From positions 1-10,819 of the forward strand of contig WREM01000022.1 in NCBI GenBank assembly GCA_009779335.1: a stretch of DNA of 10,819 bases. The letters are read 5' to 3'. The DNA is from Streptococcaceae bacterium. Lineage in GTDB: Bacteria; Bacillota; Bacilli; Lactobacillales; Streptococcaceae. The notes beneath the pieces were generated by a model, which did not search any database, had not been told where the DNA came from, and worked only from the letters and a program-made list of their open reading frames with translations. Position numbers and translations under genes: made by a program. Shown piece after piece: positions 1 to 6,390 of this stretch (position 1 is the first letter of the stretch; each line of letters starts with the position of its first letter).

Positions 1-2
1 CT

Positions 3-1232
3 ACAATCCTAGCTGCTGTTATTGTGGGAATGTCCTCCTTAATATTTTCTGAGTTTGCCTCACGTTTAGGAAATCAGAGCGGCCCTTACGGGTACATTTC
101 TATTATCTTTGGAGAGCTTCCGGGATGGATAGCAGGGTGTTTGTTGAGTATCAACTTCATACGTTGGATTGCTCTAGCAGCGAGTGCATGGTCTTCCTAT
201 TTGAAGGGTGTATTTAATTTGCATCTTCCGTCAGTGATCAATGGAGCATTAGGCACAAGCTCAGGGTTTTCTATAGATTTACTATCAGTCATTATGGTAA
301 TTTTTGTCATGGTTCTTGTATTGATGAACGCTAGTACAGTACTCCGGTTTAATAATATCTTAGTTATTTTGAAATTCTCTGCCATTATCTTATTCATTGT
401 TGTAGGAACATTCTATTTGAATCCATCAAATTGGAGTAATTTTGCACCTTTTGGTTGGGGGCATATTGGAGGGAGAGATATAGGTATTCTGCCAGGGACA
501 GCACTCATGTTTCTTGCCTTTATAGGGTTTGAAACTATTCCATCAGCAGTTAATGAAGTGAAAAACCCTCAAAAGAGTATCCCTGCAGGAGTTATAGGTT
601 CACTCATTGTTTCTTCTGTTTTTTATATCTTGGTCATATTTGTTTTGACAGGAATTACAAACTATAAAAATCTCAATCATGATGACACACTTGCCTATGC
701 CTTACGATTGACTGGTGCTCATGCACCGGCAATCTATGTTTCACTGATTGCAGTGATTACTTTGGTTACGGTGTGTATCGTTCCCATGTTTGCCATGTCT
801 CGTATGGTAAAGGGATTAAGCAAGGATGGTTTGTTGATTCCGAGTTTAACAAAAGTTTCTAAAGTCCGTAAAGTTCCAATCAACGCTACATATTTGACAG
901 GAATTATCGCAGCTATAACAGTTGCCCTCTTCCCTACAAATATGCTTTTAGATTTTGGGAACTTCTGTATGATTATCTATCTCATGATGTTAGCTCTTGG
1001 GATTCTCAAGCTTCGTCATCATTATGGACTGCCTCAAAAAGGAGAATTTAGGACACCATTTGTTCCAGTCTTACCCATCATATCCTTGTTATTAAGTTTG
1101 ATTCTTCTCGCTCAATATCCTTTGTCTATATGGCTTACTTTCATTCCAGCAATGGTTATTGTACTTCTTATTTATTTCATCTATGGTTATAATCATTCAA
1201 TACTTAATACAAATAAAAAAACTGTGCGATAG
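3..1232 (+). CDS. APC-family amino acid permease, 5' end outside window
   Basis: Multi-pass membrane transporter of the amino acid-polyamine-organocation superfamily, expected to import or exchange amino acids or amines across the cytoplasmic membrane; the substrate cannot be read from sequence. The frame is open to the left edge. A GTG at 24 could be scored as a start, but it lies inside a hydrophobic helix that already runs through codons 3-23 and is followed by SEFASRL, matching the end of TM2 and the loop after it in this family. So the true start and TM1 (about 40 residues) lie outside the window. Visible hallmarks are the glycine/proline-containing loop after SEFASRL, and FIGFETIPSAVNEVKNPQ followed by SIPAGVIGSL, the conserved TM6-loop segment of APC permeases. 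About ten more hydrophobic segments follow. The tail is short and basic (NTNKKTVR). Family assignment is firm; no gene symbol is justified. Confidence 0.9.
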   Translation, partial: TILAAVIVGMSSLIFSEFASRLGNQSGPYGYISIIFGELPGWIAGCLLSINFIRWIALAASAWSSYLKGVFNLHLPSVINGALGTSSGFSIDLLSVIMVIFVMVLVLMNASTVLRFNNILVILKFSAIILFIVVGTFYLNPSNWSNFAPFGWGHIGGRDIGILPGTALMFLAFIGFETIPSAVNEVKNPQKSIPAGVIGSLIVSSVFYILVIFVLTGITNYKNLNHDDTLAYALRLTGAHAPAIYVSLIAVITLVTVCIVPMFAMSRMVKGLSKDGLLIPSLTKVSKVRKVPINATYLTGIIAAITVALFPTNMLLDFGNFCMIIYLMMLALGILKLRHHYGLPQKGEFRTPFVPVLPIISLLLSLILLAQYPLSIWLTFIPAMVIVLLIYFIYGYNHSILNTNKKTVR

Positions 1233-1249
1233 AACAGTTTTTATTTTAT
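1217..1249. terminator. Bidirectional terminator shared by permease and dacA
   Basis: AAAAACTGT (1217-1225) and ACAGTTTTT (1234-1242) form a 9-bp perfect stem with an 8-nt loop. The T-rich right side (TTTTTATTTTAT) serves the plus strand, and the A-run on the left serves as a U tract for minus-strand dacA. The permease stop codon (1230-1232) sits in the loop and the dacA stop is 3 nt beyond the stem. Confidence 0.85.
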
Positions 1250-2547
1250 AAATCACGATTAACAAAACGGACGAATTTATTCCATAGAACAGTGAAAGTA
1301 TTGGTTTGATCGACATTATTTTTTGCAACCAGAGTAATGCTTTGCCCTGAATATCCGGGGAGGTATCCCATATTATCTACACCACTGTCTAGTTTTGTAG
1401 TGACACGGACGATGCCTGTGCCCTGCTTGATTGGAGCAGTAACAGCGTCAGGTTTTTGATAAGTGACAGAGAGATGACTGGTGTCGGCTACGCTATTAAC
1501 CATAGGTACAATCGGATTCAAATCGTCACTTGCGACAAGGCCTAATTGACTGGATTTCCCGTCAATGACTTTAATAGACGAAAAATCAGAATAAGTCTCT
1601 CCCTTGCTAGCCAAAGCATCCGTAGTCCAACTTCCATAGACATAATTCATTAAAGAATTTGTAGCATTGAAACGAGCATATTCATCGCTCTCTCCACCGT
1701 CGGCATTCAGTACGACAGTAATGATACGAAAGCCATTTTGTGTGGTTGTAGCGACGAAGCAAGCTCCTGCAAATGTTGTCGTCCCTGTTTTTAGACCATC
1801 TACTCCTGTACGATAATTTTGATAACCTTGAAGCATATAGTTATAGGTATGGAGATTTTGCTCAGAAGTCCCTCCCTTATCAAATACAGCAGTGGTTTGC
1901 TTGGTTACGTTTAGAACATCAGGGAAATCAGTGATTAAATGCTCTGCAATGACTGCAATATCTTGAGCTGACATCTGATTTTCATCATTGACATCAGACC
2001 CGGGATAAATATTCCCTAGAAGCATAGAGTTGTTCAATCCAGAAGCGTTGACAATATGTGCATCAGTAATTCCAAAGGCTTGAGCTTGCTTTCTCATCAT
2101 ATCCACAAACTTAGGTTCAGAACCTGCGACTTTTTCAGCTAATGCAATAGCAGAAGAGTTGGCAGACTGAATCATGAGTGCATTGAACATATCACGTACG
2201 GTGAAAGAGTCGCCCTCATTATTGACCATCATATTAGAGGCATCTGCATTTTGCGTTAAGGCAAAAGCATAGCCCTTAACAGGAACTTTGTCATCCCAGG
2301 AAAGTTTACCCTCTTTGATTTGATTGAGTACAACATAGGCAGTTAATATTTTAGTGATGGAAGCCAATCCCATGGGTTGAGTTGCATTTTGAGCATAAAG
2401 GATTTTTCCACTCTTCTGATCCACAGCGATAGCAGCTTTAGCAGGTACGGTAAATGGTGTATCTGCGTGAACAAGGGTTGTAGGAAGGATAGTAAATCCC
2501 ATCAAAAAGACGGCAAAAATAATCAGATGCTTTTTCAGGTTTTTCAT
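1246..2547 (-). CDS. dacA: D-alanyl-D-alanine carboxypeptidase (low-molecular-weight PBP)
   Basis: Serine DD-carboxypeptidase that removes the terminal D-Ala from peptidoglycan pentapeptides and so controls the number of cross-linkable donor stems. It acts outside the cell, tethered to the membrane. From the chosen ATG (2547) the protein has 433 residues, normal for PBP3/PBP5-type DacA. Residues 1-28 are a signal peptide (KNLKK, hydrophobic core, VHA before D29). The three penicillin-binding motifs are present: SITK (63-66, catalytic Ser63 and Lys66), SAN (128-130) and KTG (253-255). A beta-rich C-terminal domain and an amphipathic tail (around NTFTVLWNKF) fit the PBP5_C domain and membrane anchor. 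The frame could be extended to a TTG at 2577 or an ATG at 2556, but this adds residues before a complete signal peptide and would overlap the putative -10 box. No Shine-Dalgarno precedes any candidate start; see the promoter entry. Confidence 0.93.
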   Translation of the reverse strand: MKNLKKHLIIFAVFLMGFTILPTTLVHADTPFTVPAKAAIAVDQKSGKILYAQNATQPMGLASITKILTAYVVLNQIKEGKLSWDDKVPVKGYAFALTQNADASNMMVNNEGDSFTVRDMFNALMIQSANSSAIALAEKVAGSEPKFVDMMRKQAQAFGITDAHIVNASGLNNSMLLGNIYPGSDVNDENQMSAQDIAVIAEHLITDFPDVLNVTKQTTAVFDKGGTSEQNLHTYNYMLQGYQNYRTGVDGLKTGTTTFAGACFVATTTQNGFRIITVVLNADGGESDEYARFNATNSLMNYVYGSWTTDALASKGETYSDFSSIKVIDGKSSQLGLVASDDLNPIVPMVNSVADTSHLSVTYQKPDAVTAPIKQGTGIVRVTTKLDSGVDNMGYLPGYSGQSITLVAKNNVDQTNTFTVLWNKFVRFVNRDL

Positions 2548-2554
2548 ATTAACC

Positions 2555-2563
2555 ATTATAACA
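2555..2563 (-). promoter_or_regulatory. Extended -10 promoter abutting the dacA start (leaderless candidate)
   Basis: On the minus strand TGTTATAAT (a TGn extended -10 with perfect TATAAT at 2560-2555) is followed by only 7 nt (GGTTAAT) before the ATG at 2547. A start point 6-8 nt downstream of the -10 would place the mRNA 5' end at or next to the AUG. No good -35 is seen at 16-18 nt, which extended -10 promoters tolerate. That the mRNA is leaderless is inference. Confidence 0.6.
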
Positions 2564-2614
2564 TAGAAGAAATTCAAAAAATAGAAAATGAATGAAAAAT
2601 AGCATCAGGAAAAA

Positions 2615-2643
2615 TTGACAAAATCCTTATAAAATGATACGAT
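2615..2643 (+). promoter_or_regulatory. Promoter of the rpsL-rpsG(-fusA) cluster
   Basis: TTGACA (2615-2620), a 17-nt spacer and TACGAT (2638-2643), with TG at 2635-2636 giving an extended -10. The start point is expected near 2650, leaving a leader of about 180 nt before rpsL. This is the best promoter match in the dacA-rpsL intergenic region. Confidence 0.7.
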
Positions 2644-2761
2644 GATAGACGGTAATTTTTATTTTGGTCTCCAATAAGAAGAACGTATAACAGTTGCCAA
2701 ACTTCTAGTCAGAACTTGGATTAAGCGGCCATATACTGACATCAACCAATTAAAAAAGATG

Positions 2762-2832
2762 AAAGGAATGTTTTTCAGATTTATCCCGCTTTGCGAATTT
2801 TCGTAGATAGATGTTGAAAAACTAACAGACAA
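2762..2832 (+). promoter_or_regulatory. Structured rpsL leader: distant Shine-Dalgarno plus long hairpin
   Basis: No Shine-Dalgarno lies in the 20 nt before the rpsL ATG (TGAAAAACTAACAGACAA). A good one, AAAGGA, is at 2762-2767. Between them GTTTTTCAG (2770-2778) pairs with TTGAAAAAC (2814-2822), and ATTTATC (2779-2785) pairs with GATAGAT (2806-2812). The result is a nearly continuous 16-bp stem with one bulged G and two G-U pairs. CGC/GCG can form a small cap within the apical loop. Folding removes 53 nt and leaves about 12 nt between AAAGGA and the ATG. The pairing is seen directly; the bridging role is inference. A smaller stem (CCAA/TTGG with TTCT/AGAA, 2697-2719) lies upstream. Confidence 0.5.
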
Positions 2833-3246
2833 ATGCCTACTATTAACCAATTAGTACGTAAAGGTCGACATTCAAAAGTTGAGAAATCTAACTCACCTGC
2901 CTTGAACGTTGGCTACAACAGTCGTAAGAAACTACAAACTAACGTAGCTTCACCACAAAAACGTGGAGTTGCCACTCGTGTAGGAACTATGACACCTAAA
3001 AAACCTAACTCAGCCTTGCGTAAATACGCTCGTGTGCGTCTATCTAACTTGATGGAAGTCACTGCGTATATTCCAGGTATCGGACACAATCTCCAAGAAC
3101 ACAGCGTCGTGCTTCTTCGTGGTGGACGTGTAAAAGACCTTCCAGGGGTACGTTATCACATCGTCCGTGGTGCACTTGATACTGCGGGTGTTGATGGTCG
3201 TATGCAAAGCCGTTCTAAATACGGTGCTAAAAAACCAAAAGGATAA
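2833..3246 (+). CDS. rpsL: 30S ribosomal protein S12
   Basis: Core protein of the 30S decoding centre, contacting helices 18, 27 and 44 of 16S rRNA and influencing accuracy. It has 137 residues, the usual length for the Firmicute form, which carries an insertion (around NSRKKLQTNVAS) near residues 29-40 relative to the E. coli protein. The start MPTINQLVRKGR is canonical, so the ATG at 2833 is secure despite the absent local Shine-Dalgarno. The conserved loops TPKKPNSALRK (54-64) and GGRVKDLPGV (97-106) are intact. Lys56 and Lys101, the residues changed in classic streptomycin-resistant mutants, are both lysine, so the sequence is of the sensitive type at these sites. It is first in a cluster with rpsG (18 nt apart) and fusA, the normal str-operon order; tuf is not next here. 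Confidence 0.98.
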   Translation: MPTINQLVRKGRHSKVEKSNSPALNVGYNSRKKLQTNVASPQKRGVATRVGTMTPKKPNSALRKYARVRLSNLMEVTAYIPGIGHNLQEHSVVLLRGGRVKDLPGVRYHIVRGALDTAGVDGRMQSRSKYGAKKPKG

Positions 3247-3264
3247 GAAAGGGGATAAGTAAAT

Positions 3265-3732
3265 ATGCGTAAAAATCGTGCGCCAAAACGTGAAGTTTTG
3301 GCAGATCCAATGTATAATTCTGTAGTCGTATCACGTCTTATCAACCGAGTAATGCTTGATGGTAAGCGTGGAGTATCAACAAACATCGTTTATGGTGCTT
3401 TCAAACAAATCGAAGAAGAAACTGGGAACAACCCACTTGAAGTTTTTGAAACTGCAATGGAAAACATCATGCCTGTACTTGAAGTACGTGCACGTCGTGT
3501 TGGGGGATCTAACTATCAAGTCCCAGTTGAAGTTCGTCCAGAACGTCGTACAACTCTTGGTCTTCGTTGGTTAGTACAAATCGCTCGTAATCGTGGTGAA
3601 CACACTATGCAAGACCGTTTGGCAAAAGAAATTCTTGACGCTTCTAACAACACAGGTGCAGCAGTTAAGAAACGTGAAGACACACATAAAATGGCTGAGG
3701 CTAACCGTGCCTTTGCTCACTTCCGTTGGTAA
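3265..3732 (+). CDS. rpsG: 30S ribosomal protein S7
   Basis: Primary 16S rRNA-binding protein that nucleates assembly of the 30S head and lines the E site. It has 155 residues, one or two fewer than the usual 156. It starts MRKNRAPKREVL with a strong Shine-Dalgarno (AAAGGGG at 3248-3254) 10 nt upstream. Conserved segments seen are the loop MLDGKRGVSTNIVYGA, the RRVGGSNYQVPVEVRPERR beta-hairpin region and the C-terminal HKMAEANRAFAHFRW. It lies 18 nt after rpsL and is surely co-transcribed with it. S7 is the known repressor of the str operon in E. coli. Whether it controls this cluster is unknown, but the hairpins upstream of rpsL and fusA are possible sites. Confidence 0.98.
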   Translation: MRKNRAPKREVLADPMYNSVVVSRLINRVMLDGKRGVSTNIVYGAFKQIEEETGNNPLEVFETAMENIMPVLEVRARRVGGSNYQVPVEVRPERRTTLGLRWLVQIARNRGEHTMQDRLAKEILDASNNTGAAVKKREDTHKMAEANRAFAHFRW

Positions 3733-3825
3733 GATTTATTTTGTGTTAAGCTTCTTGTTGATTTCTCGCTCACGTACTCAAGTACGCCTTGTTTAAAATC
3801 AACGGCGAATCTTTTAACAAAATCT
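3732..3825 (+). repeat. About 94-bp imperfect palindrome, possible dispersed repeat
   Basis: Beginning at the rpsG stop codon, nested inverted segments share one centre: AGATTT (3732-3737) with AAATCT (3820-3825); TTG..TTAA (3741-3749) with TTAACAA (3814-3820); GTTGATTT (3757-3764) with AAATCAAC (3796-3803); CGTAC (3773-3777) with GTACG (3782-3786). The transcript would fold into one long hairpin with internal loops. No U tract follows, so it is not a standard terminator. The CGCTCACGTACT core is of a type I recall as recurring in intergenic regions of streptococci and relatives. That is memory, not a search result. Confidence 0.55.
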
Positions 3826-3860
3826 AATCTTTCCAATAGATAGAAAAAGTTTAACTAACA

Positions 3861-3894
3861 AGGCAAGTCTCGTTTATCTAAATGAGGCTTTCCT
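3861..3894 (+). promoter_or_regulatory. Hairpin in the fusA upstream region
   Basis: AAGTCTCGTTT (3865-3875) pairs with AAATGAGGCTT (3880-3890) around an ATCT loop: 11 bp with two G-U pairs. After one C/T mismatch the stem extends by AGG/CCT (3861-3863 with 3892-3894). It ends 24 nt before the fusA start codon, and the following TATAAAAAT is not U-rich. It could be a processing, stability or translational control element; nothing in the sequence decides which. Confidence 0.5.
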
Positions 3895-3918
3895 ATAAAA
3901 ATAAAATTAGGAGAAATT

Positions 3919-6027
3919 ATGGCTCGCGAATTTTCACTCGAGAATACTCGTAATATCGGTATCATGGCTCACGTCGATGCTGGTAAAACAACTACAACAG
4001 AACGTGTCCTTTACTATACTGGTAAAATTCACAAAATCGGAGAAACTCACGAAGGAGCTTCTCAAATGGACTGGATGGAGCAAGAGCAAGAGCGTGGAAT
4101 CACTATCACATCTGCTGCAACTACAGCCCAATGGAAAGGTAATCGTGTAAACATTATTGATACACCAGGTCACGTGGACTTCACAATTGAAGTACAACGT
4201 TCACTTCGTGTATTGGATGGTGCGGTTACTGTTCTTGATGCACAATCAGGGGTTGAACCTCAAACTGAAACAGTTTGGCGTCAAGCAACTGAATATAAAG
4301 TTCCACGTATCGTTTTTGCCAACAAAATGGATAAAATCGGTGCAGACTTCTACTATTCACTTTCTACATTGCATGATCGTTTGGATGCCAATGCTCATCC
4401 CATCCAAATTCCAATTGGTGCAGAAGATGATTTCACTGGTATCATTGATTTGGTAACAATGAAAGCTGAAATCTATACCAATGACCTTGGAACAGACATT
4501 CAAGAAACAGAAATCCCTGCAGAATACATGGATAAGGCAAATGAATGGCGTGAAAAATTGATTGAAGCAGTAGCTGAAGTCAATGAAGACATCATGGAAA
4601 AATACTTTGCTGGGGAAGAAATCTCAGTTGATGAATTGAAAAAAGCAATTCGTCAAGCAACTATCGACGTAGAATTCTACCCTATGCTTGCTGGATCTGC
4701 CTTCAAAAATAAAGGGGTACAAATGATGCTTGATGCAGTCATTGACTACCTTCCATCACCACTTGATATTCCTGCGATTAAAGGTATTAATCCTGATACT
4801 GATGCTGAAGACGATCGTCCAGCTTCTGATGATGCTCCGTTTTCAGCGTTAGCATTTAAGATTATGACTGACCCATTTGTAGGTCGTCTCACTTTCTTCC
4901 GTGTATACTCAGGTATTCTTGATTCAGGTTCATATGTACACAACACTTCTAAAGGTAAACGTGAACGTATCGGGCGTATTCTTCAAATGCACGCCAACTC
5001 TCGTGAAGAAATTCAAACAGTATATGCTGGAGATATCGCTGCAGCGGTTGGATTGAAAGATACAACTACTGGAGATACATTAGCTGACGAAAAAGCTAAG
5101 GTTATCCTTGAATCTATTGAAATTCCAGAACCCGTTATCCAACTTTCTGTAGAACCTAAATCTAAAGCTGACCAAGATAAGATGGGTGTTGCCCTTCAAA
5201 AATTGGCAGAAGAAGATCCTACATTCCGTGTTGAAACTAACGTTGAAACAGGGGAAACAGTTATCTCTGGTATGGGTGAACTTCACCTTGATGTCCTTGT
5301 TGACCGTATGAAACGTGAATTCAAAGTTGAAGCTAACGTTGGTGCACCTCAAGTATCTTATCGTGAAACGTTCCGTGCCCCTGCACAAGCTCGTGGATTC
5401 TTCAAGCGTCAATCAGGTGGTAAAGGTCAATACGGTGACGTATGGATTGAATTTACACCTAATGAAGAAGGAGCAGGATTCGAATTCGAAAACGCTATCG
5501 TCGGAGGGGTTGTTCCACGTGAATTTATCCCAGCCGTTGAAAAAGGTCTTGTAGAAACTATGGCAAATGGTGTCCTTGCTGGATATCCAATGGTTGATAT
5601 CAAAGCCAAGCTTTATGATGGGTCATACCATGATGTTGATTCATCTGAGACTGCCTTCAAGGTAGCCGCTTCACTTGCTATGAAAGAAGCCACTAAAACA
5701 GCTCAACCTGCAATCCTTGAACCAATGATGAAGGTCGTTGTTACTGTTCCTGAGGAAAACCTTGGAGATGTCATGGGACACGTGACTGCTCGTCGTGGTC
5801 GTGTAAACTCTATGGAAGCCCACGGTAAATCTCAAATCGTTAATGCCTTTGTACCATTGGCTGAAATGTTTGGATATGCAACTACATTGCGTTCATCATC
5901 ACAAGGTCGTGGAACATTCATGATGACATTTGACCACTATGAAGATGTACCAAAAACAGTGCAAGAAGAAATCATCAAGAAAAATGGATCTAAACTCGCT
6001 TCACAAATTGAAGATATGGGTGAATAA
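3919..6027 (+). CDS. fusA: Elongation factor G
   Basis: Translational GTPase that drives translocation of tRNA and mRNA on the ribosome and, with ribosome recycling factor, splits post-termination ribosomes. It has 702 residues, a full-length classical EF-G. The G domain shows the P-loop AHVDAGKT (17-24), switch I RGIT (59-62), DTPGH (81-85, catalytic His85) and NKMD (135-138). Domain II follows from about residue 310. Domains III-V are recognisable from SGMGELHLDVLVDR, YRETFRAPAQ, GQYGDVWIEF and GHVTARRGRVNSME. The Shine-Dalgarno TTAGGAGA (3907-3914) lies just before the ATG. It sits 186 nt after rpsG, a wider gap than in many str operons, filled by two palindromic structures. It may be read from the rpsL promoter or from an unrecognised promoter in the gap. 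Its codon choice is strongly biased, as expected for a highly expressed gene. Confidence 0.98.
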   Translation: MAREFSLENTRNIGIMAHVDAGKTTTTERVLYYTGKIHKIGETHEGASQMDWMEQEQERGITITSAATTAQWKGNRVNIIDTPGHVDFTIEVQRSLRVLDGAVTVLDAQSGVEPQTETVWRQATEYKVPRIVFANKMDKIGADFYYSLSTLHDRLDANAHPIQIPIGAEDDFTGIIDLVTMKAEIYTNDLGTDIQETEIPAEYMDKANEWREKLIEAVAEVNEDIMEKYFAGEEISVDELKKAIRQATIDVEFYPMLAGSAFKNKGVQMMLDAVIDYLPSPLDIPAIKGINPDTDAEDDRPASDDAPFSALAFKIMTDPFVGRLTFFRVYSGILDSGSYVHNTSKGKRERIGRILQMHANSREEIQTVYAGDIAAAVGLKDTTTGDTLADEKAKVILESIEIPEPVIQLSVEPKSKADQDKMGVALQKLAEEDPTFRVETNVETGETVISGMGELHLDVLVDRMKREFKVEANVGAPQVSYRETFRAPAQARGFFKRQSGGKGQYGDVWIEFTPNEEGAGFEFENAIVGGVVPREFIPAVEKGLVETMANGVLAGYPMVDIKAKLYDGSYHDVDSSETAFKVAASLAMKEATKTAQPAILEPMMKVVVTVPEENLGDVMGHVTARRGRVNSMEAHGKSQIVNAFVPLAEMFGYATTLRSSSQGRGTFMMTFDHYEDVPKTVQEEIIKKNGSKLASQIEDMGE

Positions 6028-6049
6028 TTCATTTAAAAGAATAGATATT

Positions 6050-6076
6050 AAAACAGATCTAATGGTCTGTTTTTTT
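6050..6076 (+). terminator. Terminator after fusA
   Basis: AAAACAGATC (6050-6059) pairs with GGTCTGTTTT (6064-6073) around a TAAT loop: 10 bp with one T-G pair. T continues to 6076. It is placed 23 nt after the fusA stop and closes the rpsL-rpsG-fusA cluster. Confidence 0.88.
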
Positions 6077-6127
6077 GTATATTAGAATAAAAGAGACAGT
6101 AAACATCACGATTCAGAAGAGGAAGAA

Positions 6128-6259
6128 ATGATTCAAGAACTTTCATATTCATCCAATAAATCAGATTCCACCTTCCCAAACGTTGGGGAAATTGCCGGAC
6201 TTATAGGACTGTTAGGATTAGGACTACTAACAGCCCTAGGACTAAAAAAGAAAAAATAA
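6128..6259 (+). CDS. 43-residue frame with degenerate LPXTG-type sorting signal (relic or micro-protein)
   Basis: This short frame encodes a polar Ser-rich stretch (ELSYSSNKSDST), then FPNVGE, a 19-residue Gly/Leu helix (about IAGLIGLLGLGLLTALGL) and KKKK at the stop. That is the exact layout of a sortase signal: LPXTG motif, membrane helix, basic tail. Two key positions are changed, however (L to F and T to V), and Thr is the residue sortase A attaches through, so covalent anchoring is unlikely. The frame is open back to a stop at 6083-6085 and reads SEEEE just before the ATG. AGAGGA (6118-6123) is a plausible but tight Shine-Dalgarno. Two readings fit: the surviving 3' end of a deleted surface protein, or a small transmembrane protein in its own right. 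The stop is followed by a weak terminator-like stem. No family is recognised outside the sorting-signal layout. Confidence 0.5.
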   Translation: MIQELSYSSNKSDSTFPNVGEIAGLIGLLGLGLLTALGLKKKK

Positions 6260-6266
6260 AACAAAC

Positions 6267-6298
6267 AAATATATTTCAGAAAAGGAATATATTTTTTT
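6267..6298 (+). terminator. Weak AT-only terminator candidate after the sorting-signal frame
   Basis: AAATATATT (6267-6275) pairs with AATATATTT (6286-6294) around a 10-nt loop, followed by T to 6298. The stem has no G-C pair, so it would be weak. Its place just after the stop of the 43-codon frame is what makes it credible. Confidence 0.4.
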
Positions 6299-6320
6299 AC
6301 TTGATTTTGTAGAAAAATAC

Positions 6321-6352
6321 TTGACAAAAAGCTGGGGGGGGGGGAGTATAAT
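6321..6352 (+). promoter_or_regulatory. Promoter with G11 tract in the -35/-10 spacer (phase-variation candidate)
   Basis: Perfect TTGACA (6321-6326) and perfect TATAAT (6347-6352) are separated by 20 nt, of which 11 (6334-6344) are an unbroken G run. The spacer is 3 nt longer than the 17-nt optimum. Loss of three G would restore 17, so slippage in the tract would change promoter strength in steps. There is no TGn extension to compensate. The next gene starts 39 nt after the -10. Confidence 0.75.
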
Positions 6353-6390
6353 GGGGTTTGGGACATTTCCCTATATAGAAGGAGAAAATA

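Noticed and set aside
24..26. GTG at 24 as the true start of the permease
   Set aside because: The hydrophobic helix and open frame continue upstream to the edge, no ribosome site is present, and TM1 of the APC fold would be missing.
2759..2806. 15-codon leader peptide (MKGMFFRFIPLCEFS) ahead of rpsL
   Set aside because: It has no Shine-Dalgarno of its own and its codons lie within the hairpin and the AAAGGA element that better explain the region; kept only as a remote alternative for translational coupling.
2659..2850. 63-codon minus-strand frame in the dacA-rpsL gap
   Set aside because: It runs antisense across the rpsL promoter leader and start, has no ribosome site and no recognisable protein character; the stretch is explained by the rpsL leader.
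2998..3138. Streptomycin-resistance substitutions in S12
   Set aside because: Lys56 and Lys101 are both wild-type lysine.
5080..5412. 110-codon minus-strand frame inside fusA
   Set aside because: Antisense to a conserved part of EF-G; its openness follows from the codon bias of fusA and it has no start signal.
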